Shown here one piece after another: positions 46,501 to 59,114 of a DNA stretch of 64,000 nt. How positions within the stretch are numbered: the first letter of the stretch is position 1; every line of letters begins with the position of its first letter. The stretch spans positions 60,113,552 through 60,177,551 of the forward strand of contig JAVIAB010000073.1 in the NCBI GenBank assembly GCA_032433765.1, written 5' to 3'. The stretch is from Megaustenia siamemsis (taxonomy: Eukaryota; Mollusca; Gastropoda; Stylommatophora; Ariophantidae). Under the pieces are notes generated by a model. That model made no database searches and had not been told where the DNA came from. It saw only the letters and a list, made by a program, of their open reading frames with translations. A program made the translations under genes and the position numbers.

Positions 46501-46845
46501 GATGACTTTATCATGGTGTTATTAGTGATGACTTTATCATGGTGTTATTAGTGATGCTTTTATCGAGCGGGTTATTAGTGATGACTTTATCATGGGGTTA
46601 TTAGTGATGACTTTATCATGCTGTTATTAGTGATGCTTTTATCAAGCGGGTTATTAGTGATGACTTTATCATGGTGTTATTAGTGATGCTTTTATCAAGC
46701 GGGTTATTAGTGATGACTTTATCATGGGGTTATTAGTGATGACTTTATCATGGTGTTATTAGTGATGCTTTTATCAAGAGGGTTATTAGTGATGACTTTA
46801 TCATGGTGTTATTATTGATGCCTTTATCATGGGGTTATTAGTGAT
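40973..46845. repeat. 26-bp satellite, block 3
   Basis: The first half repeats block 2. Beyond 43519 the variant order changes, with clusters of CATCATG and CAAGCGGG units. A string around 44230-44530 recurs at 34770-35060, 38010-38300, 42200-42500 and 51310-51620. Confidence 0.95.
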
Positions 46846-47522
46846 CGATCACTTCATCTATCTTGGAAGTCACATTGATCGAGAAGGGGATACGAGCAAA
46901 GAAATTAGAATCAGACTGGCTAAAGCAGCAATGTCTTTCAGAAGCCTTGAAAAGTTGTGGAAATCAAAACTCATTAGCACAAACACAAAACTTAGGCTAT
47001 TCAAATCAAATGTACTATCAACCCTTACGTATGCGTGTGAAAGCTGGAAAACAACAAGAGATATAGAAACAAAGTTGAACGCATTCGAAAATAAATGTCT
47101 AAGGAAAATACTTGGTATAGAATGGAACGAATTCAAAACAAACGAGGAAATTAGAGAAATCGCCAATCAACCACTAATATCTTCAGTAATAAAGAAAAGA
47201 CGATGGTCATACGTTGGACATGTGATGAGAAGAGATAATAATCGAATAGCAAAGCAAGCCCTCATATGGGAAACAACAGGTAAAAGAAAAAGAGGAAGAC
47301 CCAGGGAGACACTGAGAAGAACATTGATGAGAGAGGCAAGAGCAGCAGGAATCGGCTCCCTCAATGAGATAGAACTGCTTGCACAGAACAGAGACAGATG
47401 GCGAGATTTGATAAAATATCTCTAAAAGAAAACTGCTAGAACAAAAATTCATATAGGAGAAGGTGTATTTTGGTCTACGCCCTATGGGCCGGTTACGGCT
47501 CGAAAGGTCAATAGATAGATAG
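46846..47522 (+). mobile_element. RTE-A LINE copy 3, short, plus strand
   Basis: Only the last part of the LINE is present, from within the post-RT region (DHFIYLGSHIDREGD) to the ATAGATAG tail. The 198-codon frame is open and ends with GKRKRGRPRETLRRT. ATTAGTGAT is repeated at 46837-46845 and 47523-47531 in the same satellite phase, which fits a 9-bp target duplication. It lacks the 4-bp loss and stop seen in copies 1, 2 and 4, so it is a separate insertion. Confidence 0.85.
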
Positions 47523-47655
47523 ATTAGTGATGACTTTATCATGGTGTTATTAGTGATGCCTTTATAATCATGTTATTAGTGATGGTTTTATCATCATGTT
47601 ATTAGTGATGACTTTATCTTCATGTTATTAGTGATGACTTTATCATGGTGTTATT
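47523..47655. repeat. 26-bp satellite, block 4 between two opposed LINE tails
   Basis: About five units, ending with the same CTTTATCTTCATG variant found left of copies 1 and 2. Confidence 0.95.
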
Positions 47656-49273
47656 CTATCTATCTATTGACCTTTCGAGCCGTAACCGGCCCATAGGGCG
47701 TAGACCAAGATACACCTTCTCCTATATGAATTTTTGTTCTAGCAGTTTTCTTTTAAAGATATTTTATCAAATCTCGCCATCTGTCTCTGTTCTGTGCAAG
47801 CAGTTCTATCTCATTGAGGGAGCCGATTCCTGCTGCTCTTGCCTCTCTCATCAATGTTCTTCTCAGTGTCTCCCTGGGTCTTCCTCTTTTTCTTTTACCT
47901 GTTGTTTCCCATATGAGGGCTTGCTTTGCTATTCGATTATTATCTCTTCTCATCACATGTCCAGCGTATGACCATCGTCTTTTCTTTATTACTGAAGATA
48001 TTAGTGATTGGCGATTTCTCTAATTTCCTCGTTTGTTTTGAATTCGTTCCATTCTATACCAAGTATTTTCCTTAGACATTTATTTTCGAATGCGTTCAAC
48101 TTTGTTTCTATATCTCTTGTTGTTTTCCAGCTTTCACACGCATACGTAAGGGTTGATAGTTCATTTGATTTGAATAGCCTAAGTTTTGTGTTTGTGCTAA
48201 TGAGTTTTGATTTCTACAACTTTTCAAGGCTTCTGAAAGACATTGCTGCTTTAGCCAGTCTGATTCTAATTTCTTTGCTCGTATCCCCTTCTCGATCAAT
48301 GTGACTTCCAAGATAGATAAAGTGATCGATCTCTTCTACTGGTTTGTTTTCCATGTATATTTTGTCACTTGTTGGAATTAAACTTTTCATGACTTTAGTC
48401 TTTTCATGATTGACCTCAAGCCCAATTTTGCTGGCTATTGATGATAGTTCATTTGTGTTTTCCTGCATCGTTTTTATCTGATTGCTGATGAGAACTATGT
48501 CATCAGCAAAGTCGAGGTCCTCCAAATGGTCTCCTTGTATCCATTCGATGCCTTTATTACCAGTGCAGCATTTCTTCATTATGAAGTCCATAACAATTCC
48601 AAATAACAAGGGCGATAAAATACATCCTTGTTTAACCCCAGTTTCTATTGGGAAACATTCGCTCAGTCCTTCCTCTGTTCGAACTGCACATGTGTAACCA
48701 TCATACATGTCTTTGATAATATTTATGATTTTTGATGGTAAGCCATATTGCTTCAGAATTTTCCACAAAGAATCTCTATGAATACTATCAAATGCTTTTT
48801 TGAAGTCGATGAAGTTAAGTACAAAAGGTTTTTGCTTTTCAATGTGTTCCTCCAATATAAGTCGTAGAGTGAAAATGTGGTCAAGACAGCTTCTCCCTTT
48901 TCTAAACCCAGCCTGTTCTTCACGCATTACTGTATCTATTGAATCCTTTATTCTATTTAGGATGATTTTACAGAATAATTTTGAGGCAACTGACAAAAGT
49001 GTCACGCCTCTCCAGTTGTTACAATCTCTAAGATTGCCCTTTTTTGGGATCTTAACAATGATTCCTTTTTTCCATTTATGAGGCGTCTTCTCTGTTTTCC
49101 AAATGATGTTGAACATTTTTTGGAGATGTATTAAATTATGGCTATCAATTGCCTTGAGGATCTCAGCTGTTAACTTATCCTCTCCAGCAGCCTTGTTATT
49201 GGTCATTAGCTTTAAGGTGGTTTCTATTTCACTCAAGGTGAAGTCATCTAAATTTACATCTAATTCTGCTGCT
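47656..49273 (-). mobile_element. RTE-A LINE copy 4 in the 26-bp satellite
   Basis: Same 3' and 5' junctions with the satellite as copies 1 and 2, so it descends from the same insertion. It shares their GTTG loss and Trp-to-stop change but keeps the intact FADDIVLISN region. This leaves a 340-codon RT frame (48214-49236) with motifs A, B and C. It therefore branched off before the 4-bp loss that marks copies 1 and 2. Confidence 0.9.
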
Positions 49274-52200
49274 ATTAGTTATGCTGGTGTTATTAGTGAT
49301 GACTTTATCATCGTGTTATTAGTGATGACTTTATCATCATGTTATTAGTGATGCCTTTGTCATCATGTTATTAGTGATGACTTTATCATCATGTTATTAG
49401 TGATGACTTCATCGGGGGGTTATTAGTGATGCCTTTATCATCATGTTATTAGTGATGACTTTATCATCGTGTTATTAATGATGACTTTATCATCATGTTA
49501 TTAGTGATGCATTTATCATCATGTTATTAGTGATGCCTTTATCATCATGTTATTAGTGATGGCTTTATCATCATGTTATTAGTGATGACTTTATCATTAT
49601 GTTATTAGTGATGCCTTTATCATGGGGTTATTAGTGATGACTTTATCATGGGGTTATTAGTGATAACTTTATCATGGGGTTATTAGTGATGACTTTATCA
49701 TGGGGTTATTAGTGATGACTTTATCATGGGCTTATTAGTTATGCCTTTATCATGGGGTTATTAGTGATGAAATTATCATGGGGTTATTAGTGATGACTTT
49801 ATCATGGGGTTATTAGTGATGACTTTATCATGGGGTTATTAGTGATGACTTTATCATGGGGTTATTAGTGATGAAATTATCATGGGGTTATTAGTGATGA
49901 CTTTATCATGGGGTTATTAGTGATGACTTTATCATGGGGTTATTAGTGATGACTTTATCATGGGGTTATTAGTGATGACTTTATCATGGGTTTATTAGTG
50001 ATAACTTTATCATGGGGTTATAAGTGATGACTATATTATGGGGTTATTAGTGATGTATTTATCTTGGGGTTATTAGTGATGACTTTATCATGGTGTTATT
50101 AGTGATGACTTTAACATGGTGTTTTTAGTGCTGTCTTTATTATGGTGTTATTAGTGATGACTTTATCATGGGGTTATTAGTGATGACTTTATCATCAGAT
50201 TATTAATGATGACTTTATCATAGGGTTATTAGTGATGCCTTTATCATCAGATTATTAATGATGACTTTATCATGGTGTTATTAGTGATGACTTTATCATG
50301 GGGTTATTAGTGATGACTTTATCATGGGGTTATTAGTGATGCCTTTATCATCAGATTATTAATGATGACTTTATCATGGGGTTATTAGTGATGCCTTTAT
50401 AATGGGGTTTTTAGTGATGCCTTTATCATCATATTATTAATGATGACTTTATCATGGGGTTATTAGTGATGCCTTTATAATGGGGTTTTTAGTGATGCCT
50501 TTATCATCAGATTATTAATGATGATTTTATAATGGGGTTATTAGTGATGCCTTTATCATGGGGTTATTAGTGATGACTTTGTCATGGTGTTATTAGTGAT
50601 GACTTTATCATCAGATTATTAATGATGACTTTATCATGGGGTTATTAGTGATGCCTTTATAATGGGGTTATTAGTGATGCCTTTATCATGGGTTATTAGT
50701 GATGAATTTATCATGGGGTTATTAGTGCATCAGATTATTAATGATGATTTTATAATGGGGTTATTAGTGATGACTTTATCATGGGGTTATTAGTGATAAC
50801 TTTATCATGGGTTATTAGTGATGATTTTATCATGAGGTTATTTGAGATGCCTTTATCATGGAGTTATTAGTGATGACTTTATCATTGTGTTGTTACTGAT
50901 GCTTTTATCAAGCGGGTTATTAGTGATGCCTTTATCATGGGTTATTAGTGATGACTTTATCATGGGGTTATTAGTGATGCCTTTATCATCAGATTATTAA
51001 TGATGATTTTATAATGGGGTTATTAGTGATGCCTTTATCATGGTGTTATTAGTGATGACTTTATCATGGTGTTATATAGTGATGCGTATCATTGTGTTAT
51101 TAGTGATGACTTTATCATGGTGTTATTAGTGATGACTTTATCATTGGTTATTAATGATGACTTTATCATGGTGTTATTAGTGATGACTTTATTATGGTGT
51201 TATTAGTGATGACATCATCATGGTGTTATTAGTGATGCTTTTATCAAGCGGGTTATTAGTGATGACTTTATCATGGTGTTATTAGTGATGACTTTATCTT
51301 GGTGTTATTAGTGATGACTTTATCATGGGTTAATAATGATGTCTTTATCATCGGATTATTAATGATGACTTTAACATGGGTTATTAATGATGACTTAAAA
51401 ATGGGTTATTAATGATGACTTCATCATGGTGTTCTTAGTGATGACTATATCATGGTGGTATTAGTGATGACTTTATCATGGTGTTATTAGTGATGTCTTT
51501 ATCATCGGATTATTAATGATGACTTTATCATGGGTTATTAGTGATGCCTTTGTCATGGGGTTATTAGTGATGCCTTTATCATCATGTTATTAGTGATGCC
51601 TTTATAATCATGTTATTAGTGATGGTTTTATCATCATGTTATTAGTGATGACTTTATCATCTTGTTATTAGTGATGACTTCATCGGGGGGTTATTAGTGA
51701 TGCCTTTATCATCATGTTATTAGTGATGACTTTATCATCGTGTTATTAGTGATGACTTTATCATCATGTTATTAGTGATGACTTTATCATGGTGTTATTA
51801 GTGATGACTTTATCATCGTGTTATTAGTGATGACTTTATCATCATATTATTAGTGATGCCTTTGTCATCATGTTATTAGTGATGACTTTATCATCATGTT
51901 ATTAGTGATGACTTTGTCATCATGTTATTAGTGATGACTTCATCGGGAGGTTATTAGTGATGCCTTTATCATCATGTTATTAGTGATGACTTTATCATCG
52001 TGTTATTAATGATGACTTTATCATCATGTTATTAGTGATACATTTATCATTATGTTATTAGTGATGCCTTTATCATCATGTTATTAGTGATGGCTTTATC
52101 ATCATGTTATTAGTGATGACTTTATCATTATTTTATTAGTGATGCCTTTATCATGGGGTTATTAGTGATGCCTTTATCATGGGGTTATTAGTGATGACTT

Positions 52201-55200
52201 TATCATGGGATTATTAGTGATGACTTTATCATGGTGTTATTAGTGATGCCTTTATCATTGTGTTATTAGTGATGCCTTTATCATGGGGTTATTAGTGATG
52301 ACTTTATCATGGTGTTATTAGTGATGCCTTTATCATGATGTTATTAGGTATTACTTTACCATGGTGTTATTAGTGATGTATTTATATTGGTGTTATTAGT
52401 GATGACTTTATCATGGTGTTATTAGTGATGACTTTATCATGGTGTTATTAGTGATGTCTTTATTATGGTGTTATTAGTGATGACTTTATCATGGGGTTAT
52501 TAGTGATGACTTTATCATGGGGTTATTAGTGATGCCTTTATAATGGGGTTATTAGTGATGCCTTTATCATGATGTTATTAGTGATGCCTTTATCATCAGA
52601 TTATTAATGATTACTTTATCATGGGGTTATTAGTGATGACTTTATCATCAGATTATTAATGATGACTTTATCATGGGGTTATTAGTGATGCCTTTATCAT
52701 GGGGTTATTAGTGATGACTTTATCATGGGGTTATTAGTGATGCCTTTATCATCAGATTATTAATGATGACTTTATCATGGGGTTATTAGGGATGTCTTTA
52801 TAATGGGGTTATTAGTGATGCCTTTATCATAAGATTATTAATGATGACTTTATAATGGGGTTATTAGTGATGTCTTTATAATGGGGTTATTAGTGATGAC
52901 TTTATCATCAGATTATTAATGATGACTTTATAATGGGGTTATTAGTGATGACTTTATCATGGTGTTATTAGTGATGACTTTATCATGGTGTTATTAGTGA
53001 TGTCTTTATAATGGGGTTATTAGTGATGCCTTTATCATCAGATTATTAATGATGACTTTATAATGGGGTTTTTAGTGATGACTTTATCATGGTGTTATTA
53101 GTGATGACTTTATCATGGGGTTATTAGTGATGACTTTATCATGAGTTATTAGTGATGACTTTATCATGAGGTTATTAGAGATGCCTTTATCATGGAGTTA
53201 TTAGTGATGACTTTATCATGGTGTTGTTAGTGATGCTTTTATCAAGCGGGTTATTAGTGATGCCTTTATAATGGGGTTATTAGTGATGCCTTTATCATCA
53301 GATTATTAATGATGACTTTATCATGGGGTTATTAGTGATGCCTTTATCATCAGATTATTAATGATGACTTTATAATGGGGTTATTAGTGATGACTTTATC
53401 ATGGGGTTATTAGTGATGACTTTATCGTGGGGTTATTAGTGATGCCTTTATCATGGAGTTATTAGTGATGACTTTATCATGGTGTTGTTAGTGATGCTTT
53501 TATCAAGCGGGTTATTAGTGATGACTTTATCATGGTGTTGTTAGTGATGCTTTTATCAAGCGGGTTATTAGTGATGACTTTATCATGGTGTTTTTAGTGA
53601 TGCCGTTATCATGGGGTTATTAGTGATGACTTTATCATGGTGTTATTAGTGATGCCCTTATTATTGTGTTATTAGTGATGACTTTATCATCGCGTTATTA
53701 ATGATGACTTTATCATCATGTTATTAGTGATGCATTTATCATTATGTTATTAGCGATGCCTTTATCATCATGTTATTAGTGATGGCTTTATCATCATGTT
53801 ATTTGTGATGACTTTATCATTATGTTATTAGTGATGCCTTTATCATGGGGTTATTAGTGATGACTTTATCATGGGATTATTAGCGATGACTTTATCATGA
53901 GCTTATTAGAGATGCCTTTATCATGGAGTTATTAGTGATGACTTTATCATGGTGTTATTAGTGATGCTTTTATCATGGTGTTATTAGTGATGCCTTTATC
54001 ATTGTGTTATTACTGATGACTTTATCATGGTGTTTTTAGTGATGCCTTTATCATGGGGTTATTAGTGATGACTTTATCATGGTGTTATTAGTGATGCCTT
54101 TATCATGGGGTTATTAGTGGTGACTTTATCATGGTGTTATTAGTGATGCCTTTATCATGGGGTTATTAGGTATTACTTTACCATGGTGTTATTAGTGATG
54201 CCCTTATCATGGTGTTATTAGTGATGACTTTATCATGACGTTATTAGTTATGACTTTATCATGGTGTTATTAGTGATGACTTTATCATGGGTTATTAATG
54301 ATGACTTTATGATGGTGTTATTAGTGATGACTTTATCATCGTGTTTTTAGTGTTGACTTTATCATGGTGTTATTAGTGATGACTTTATCATGGTGTTATT
54401 AGTGATGACTTTATCATGGTGTTATTAGTGATGACTTTATCATGGTGTTATTAGTGATGACTTTATCATGGTGTTATTAGTGATAACTTTATCATGGTGT
54501 TATTAATGATGACTTTAACAAGGGTTATTAATGATGACTTTAACATGGGTTATTAATGATGCTTTATCATGGTGTTCTTAGTGATGACTATATCATGGTG
54601 GTATTAGTGATCACTTTATCATGGTGTTATCAGTGATGTCTTTATCATCGGATTATTAATGATGACTTTATCATGAGTTATTAGTGATGCGTTTGTTATG
54701 GTGTTATTAGTGATGCCTTTATCATCATGTTATTATTGATGCCTTTATCATCATGTTATTAGTGATGGCTTTATCATCATGTTATTAGTGATGCGTTTGT
54801 TATGGTGTTATTAGTGATGCCTTTATCATCATGTTATTATTGATGCCTTTATCATCATGTTATTAGTGATGGCTTATCATCATGTTATTAGTGATGACTT
54901 TATCATCTTGTTATTAGTGATGACTTTATCATCATGTTATTAGTGATGACTTCATCGGGGGGTTACTAGTGATGCCTTTATCATCATGTTATTAGTGATG
55001 ACTTTATCATCGTGTTATTAGTGATGCCTTTATCATTATGTTATTAGTGATGCCTTTATCATCATGTTATTTATGATGGCTTTATCATCATGTTATTAGT
55101 GATGTCTTTATCATCATGTTATTAGTGATGATTTCATCGGGGGGTTATTAGTGATGCCTTTATCATCATGTTATTAGTGATGATTTCATCGGGGGGTTAT

Positions 55201-55818
55201 TAGTGATGATTTCATCGGGGGGTTATTAGTGATGATTTCATCGGGGGGTTATTAGTGATGTCTTTATCATCATGTTATTAGTGATGACTTTATCATCATG
55301 TTATTAGTGATGACTTTATCATCATGTTTTTAGTGATGACTTCATCGGGGGGGTTATTAGTGATGCCTTTATCATCATGTTATTAGTGATGACTTTATCA
55401 TCATGTTATTAGTGATGACTTCATCGGGGGGTTATTAGTGATGCCTTTATCATCATGTTATTAGTGATGACTTTATCATCATGTTATTAGTGATGCATTT
55501 ATCATTATGTTATTAGTGATGCCTTTATCATCAAGTTATTAGTGATGGCTTTATCATCATGTTATTAGCGATGACTTCATCATTATGTTATTAGTGATGC
55601 CTTTATCATTGGGTTATTAGTGATGACTTTATCATGGGATTATTAGTGAGATATTAGTGATGACTTTATCATGGGATTATTAGTGATGACTTTATCATGA
55701 GCTTATTAGAGATGCCTTTATCATGGAGTTATTAGTGATGACTTTATCATGGTGTTATTAGTGATGCTTTTATCATCATGTTATTAGTGATGACTTTATC
55801 ATCATGTTATTAGTGATG
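49274..55818. repeat. 26-bp satellite, block 5
   Basis: The longest uninterrupted block, about 250 units. The first 500 bp follow the order seen after copies 1 and 2, then new orders appear. The right end (about 54900-55450) is rich in TTCATCGGGGGGTT units repeated at short range. The array ends at GTGATGTATCAACTAATG. Confidence 0.95.
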
Positions 55819-55929
55819 TATCAACTAATGTTTGAATTTGAAATTCCCGTGCCTTGAAAGATCTTCTTGGTATCTAAATAAAATAAGAATTGAAACAGAA
55901 AGCAGTCATATCTTACTCCTTTTTTCTAT
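55819..55929. other. Short spacer
   Basis: Nothing recognised. Confidence 0.4.
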
Positions 55930-56165
55930 ATACGATAGATGGTGCAGGGTTCTTTCTGTTATATTTTGTCACTGTCCTCTCTTCCCAGTATAAATTACAT
56001 ACCAATCTTATTTCTGCACCATCAACGTGAATTATCTTTCAGGCATTTTATCATTTGTTTATGTTCAATTTTGCCAGAAGTGTTGTTGTATCTAAGAAGC
56101 ACGTATAAATTGGTGCTTTATGTTACCTGTTCTGCCAAACAATGTAGGCAATGTCTGTGCTAACA
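55930..56165 (-). pseudogene. RTE-B-like RT fragment
   Basis: The plus-strand sequence parallels 8540-8740 of the RTE-B copy (CCCAGTATA-ATT, CAT-A--ATCTTATT, CAGGCATTTTATCA-TTGTTTA). On the minus strand it corresponds to the region between RT motifs A and B. It is heavily diverged, with no open frame of the right kind. Confidence 0.6.
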
Positions 56166-56532
56166 TGGCACGCTAGAAGAATTATATAAGAAACTAATAT
56201 GTCTTCTTATCTACATACAATTTATCTCTCAGATGAGCTAAGCTAAGACTCATACTCTTCTCCCACACACATGTTCTAGTCGCTACTCTCTGCATGCTGA
56301 CGTGACTGTCGGAACAATTTTAAAACATTCTACCCGCTGGCCTTCATGAAGACTACAGTCCTCGTCATTCACAATCTGAATATAAAAAAAAAAGCTTACC
56401 TCGGAATATTGTGCTTTTGATCTAGCACCGACTCAAATTAGAGACGGACGATACGTCACAGTTTCCTAGTTAAAGTTGAGCAAATAGAAGAAGGAAATTG
56501 TGGCAAATGAAAAACTACATAAAAAGTAGCTG
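56166..56532. other. Non-repeated spacer
   Basis: Nothing recognised. Confidence 0.4.
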
Positions 56533-56544
56533 TATATTCAGCTA

Positions 56545-56818
56545 TCATCATCATCAAGTACCGGACCTGTAGGCGTAGGTGATCATGTCTCTCCACAACT
56601 TTCGATCACAACAGTTATTTATCATTTCTACTGTTGATCTTTTGCCAAGCCATTCTCTTAAGCTGTCTGGTATCTTTTCTCTTTGCTTCCCTCTATCTCT
56701 TCGTCCCTCAATTTTCCCAGTTATTACAATATATTCCAGTTGTTCTCTTCTCATTTGGTCAAAAAATGATGGTTATTTCCTCCTAATATTGGACATTAGC
56801 TCTCTTTTTGCTTTAGCC
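56545..56818 (-). mobile_element. RTE-D LINE 3' fragment
   Basis: The minus strand matches the fragment at 14270-14490 (MRREQLEYIV, GKIEGRRD, a W-GKRSTVEMINN segment, RKLWRDMITYA) and ends in a short GAT tail at 56545. TATATTCAGCTA stands directly on both sides (56533-56544 and 56819-56830), a clear 12-bp target duplication. Only the last ~70 codons and the tail are present. Confidence 0.8.
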
Positions 56819-57186
56819 TATATTCAGCTACCCATTCAAAACCTGCCCAGGAGCAGATATTAATTCAGATCACAATCCTGTAGTGATTCAAATGAAAATC
56901 AAACTAAAGAGAAACAAGCAAATGTCTAATTCATCAACAAATCCACTAGATATAACAGCTTTAAATCAAAAAAGATATTAAAGATACCTATACAATACAA
57001 GTAAAGAACACATACCAGAAACTGCTAGAGGAAGGAATTGAACAATACAGAAGAGAAAATCCTGATGAAAAAGTAACAACCAAATGGCAATGCATAAAGA
57101 AAAGCATACAAGAAACCTGCGACACCTTACCCAAAAGAGAAAAGAACAAAAAACAAAAATGGATAACTAACACAATCTTAGAAAAA

Positions 57187-57426
57187 ATGGAAGAAAGGAG
57201 ACAAGCGAAGAACACTGCCCAATACAATAAAATAGATAATGAGATACGCAAAATGGCAAAAGAAGACTGGCTCAGCCAAAATTGTATAGAATTAGAAATT
57301 ATGGAAAGCAAACAAGACTTAAGAGGAATGCACACAGAAATAAAGAGAATGACTAATACAAATAAAAAAGCCACAGAAGGTGGATGCATTGCAGACAAAA
57401 AAAGGAAAAATGCTAACAAACAATAA
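57187..57426 (+). pseudogene. RTE-B linker between endonuclease and RT
   Basis: A Lys/Glu-rich frame (MEERRQAKNT..., KMAKEDWLSQNCIELE) corresponds to the linker preceding the RT. The frame shifts at about 57400 into the RT frame. Upstream (56850-57186) the endonuclease end is interrupted by stops. Confidence 0.7.
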
Positions 57427-58201
57427 GGATATTATAGATAGATGGCAGGGATATATAACAGAACTATTTCAGGATCAAAGGGACAAGAAACTAGTTATAA
57501 AATGTACATCAGGCTTTACAATCTTAAAATCTGAGGTGGAAAAAGCTATAATAACAATGAAAAAGGGAAAAGCAGCAGGACCTGACAGCATACAGATAGA
57601 GGTGATACAGGCACTAGAAGATTTTGGCATTGAAGTGATTACAGATATATGCAACGACATATACCACACAGGATACATACCAAATGAACTAAAAACACCA
57701 ACTTTCATTGCATTGCCTAAAAAGAATGGTGCAGTTGAATGCAGTGACTTTAGAACAATAAGTCTAATGAACCATGTTACAAAAATCTTGCTAAAAGTTA
57801 TACAAGGAAGGATTCAGAATAAAATCAATACTGAATTAGATGAGCAGCAATTTGGATTTAGAAAAAATAGCGGGGCAAAAGAAGCCATATTCTGCATGAT
57901 AACATTAATCGAAAAATACACAGAAGTAAACAAACCAATATACGCCTGCTTCATAGACTACACCAAAGCTTTTGATAGAGTACACCACAAACAACTTATA
58001 GAATGCCTAAAAGAGATACATCTAGATGACATGGACATACGACTAATAAGTAATCTATACTGGGAGCAAACAGCAATAATAAAATATAACAAAGAGAACT
58101 CTACACCCATTGATATAAAAAGAGGAGTAAGACAGGGATGCATCCTATCACCAAGCTTGTTCAATCTATACACTGAGAAAAAATTTTTAAAAACATCATA
58201 G
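57380..58201 (+). pseudogene. RTE-B reverse transcriptase, first part
   Basis: Contains KKGKAAGPDSIQIEVIQAL, SDFRTISLMNHVTKILLK and QQFGFRKNSG. Motif A FIDYTKAFD and motif B GVRQGCILSPSLFNLYT follow. The frame ends at 58201 because of a shift just after motif B, so motif C lies in the next frame. Apart from this it is close to the 412-codon copy at 7629-8867. Confidence 0.8.
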
Positions 58202-58203
58202 AG

Positions 58204-59029
58204 ATGCCAGGCCTACAAATTAATGGAAAGATAATCAATAACCTAAGACATGCTGACGACACTGTACTACTAGCAGAAAATCCTAAAGATCTACAGCAAT
58301 TACTTAATGAAATAAACATGACAAGCAAAAAATATGGACTAGATATGAATATCAAAAAGACTAAAACTATGATCATAAACAAAGAAGATGCTCAAAACCC
58401 ACAAGTGGATATCAGAATTGAAGGAATAGACCTTGAGACAGTTCAGAACTATAACTACCTTGGACATACTATAACCAGTGATGGAAAATGTACAAATGGA
58501 ATAAAGAAAAGAATAGGAATGGCAAAAAGTAATTTTAATGTCATGAAGGACATACTAACATCAAAACAAATAACACCAGGGCTAAAACTAAGAATAGCAA
58601 AATGTTACATCTTCTCAATATTCCTATATGGTGCTGAAACATGGACTTTAGACAAGAAAACAGAACAGAGAATTGAAGCCTTTGAAATGTGGATATATAG
58701 AAGAATAGGTAGATTTGGATGGAAGGAAAAGAAAACAAACGATGAAGTCTTAAAACAACTAAAAATGAAAAGAGAACTACTAAGCACAATTCAAACAAAA
58801 CAAATTGCAATTTTTGAGGCATGTTAAAAGACACAATAGCCTACTAAAAGAAATACTGGAGGGGAAAATACAAGGTAAAAGAGGCAGAGGCAGATTAAGA
58901 CTAACATGGACGAGTAACATCAAAAGATGGACAAATCAGCCTATGACAACCTGCACCATCAAAGCAAGAGACAGAGCAGAATGGCGCTCCATGGTAGCCA
59001 ACCTTCGTTGCGGAGAAGGCACTCGATGA
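58204..59029 (+). pseudogene. RTE-B reverse transcriptase end and C-terminal domain
   Basis: It starts with MPGLQINGKIINNLRHADD. The active-site YADD is changed to HADD, which alone could reduce activity. YLGHTITSDGKC, GAETWTLDKKTE and IYRRIGRFGW follow. A second shift near 58815 leads into HVKRHNSLL, GKRGRGR and the final RDRAEWRSMV segment. These breaks show the copy is dead. Confidence 0.8.
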
Positions 59030-59069
59030 TGATGATGATGTTATATTCAGCTATACTTTAATTTAAAAG

Positions 59070-59070
<1 letters not shown>

Positions 59071-59107
<37 letters not shown>

Positions 59108-59114
59108 TATATAT
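59071..59114. repeat. (TA)n microsatellite
   Basis: About 21 TA dinucleotides with one interruption (AATA). Confidence 0.95.

Larger units (their letters stand above)
56831..59041 (+). mobile_element. RTE-B LINE, longest copy, 5'-truncated
   Basis: It starts within the end of the endonuclease (GADINSDHNPVVIQ, carrying the S-D-H box), runs through a linker, RT and C-terminal domain, and ends in GATGATGAT at 59026-59041. Both ends carry TATATTCAGCTA (56819-56830 and 59042-59053), the same 12 bp that flank the RTE-D fragment. The ORF is broken by several frame shifts. Confidence 0.85.
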
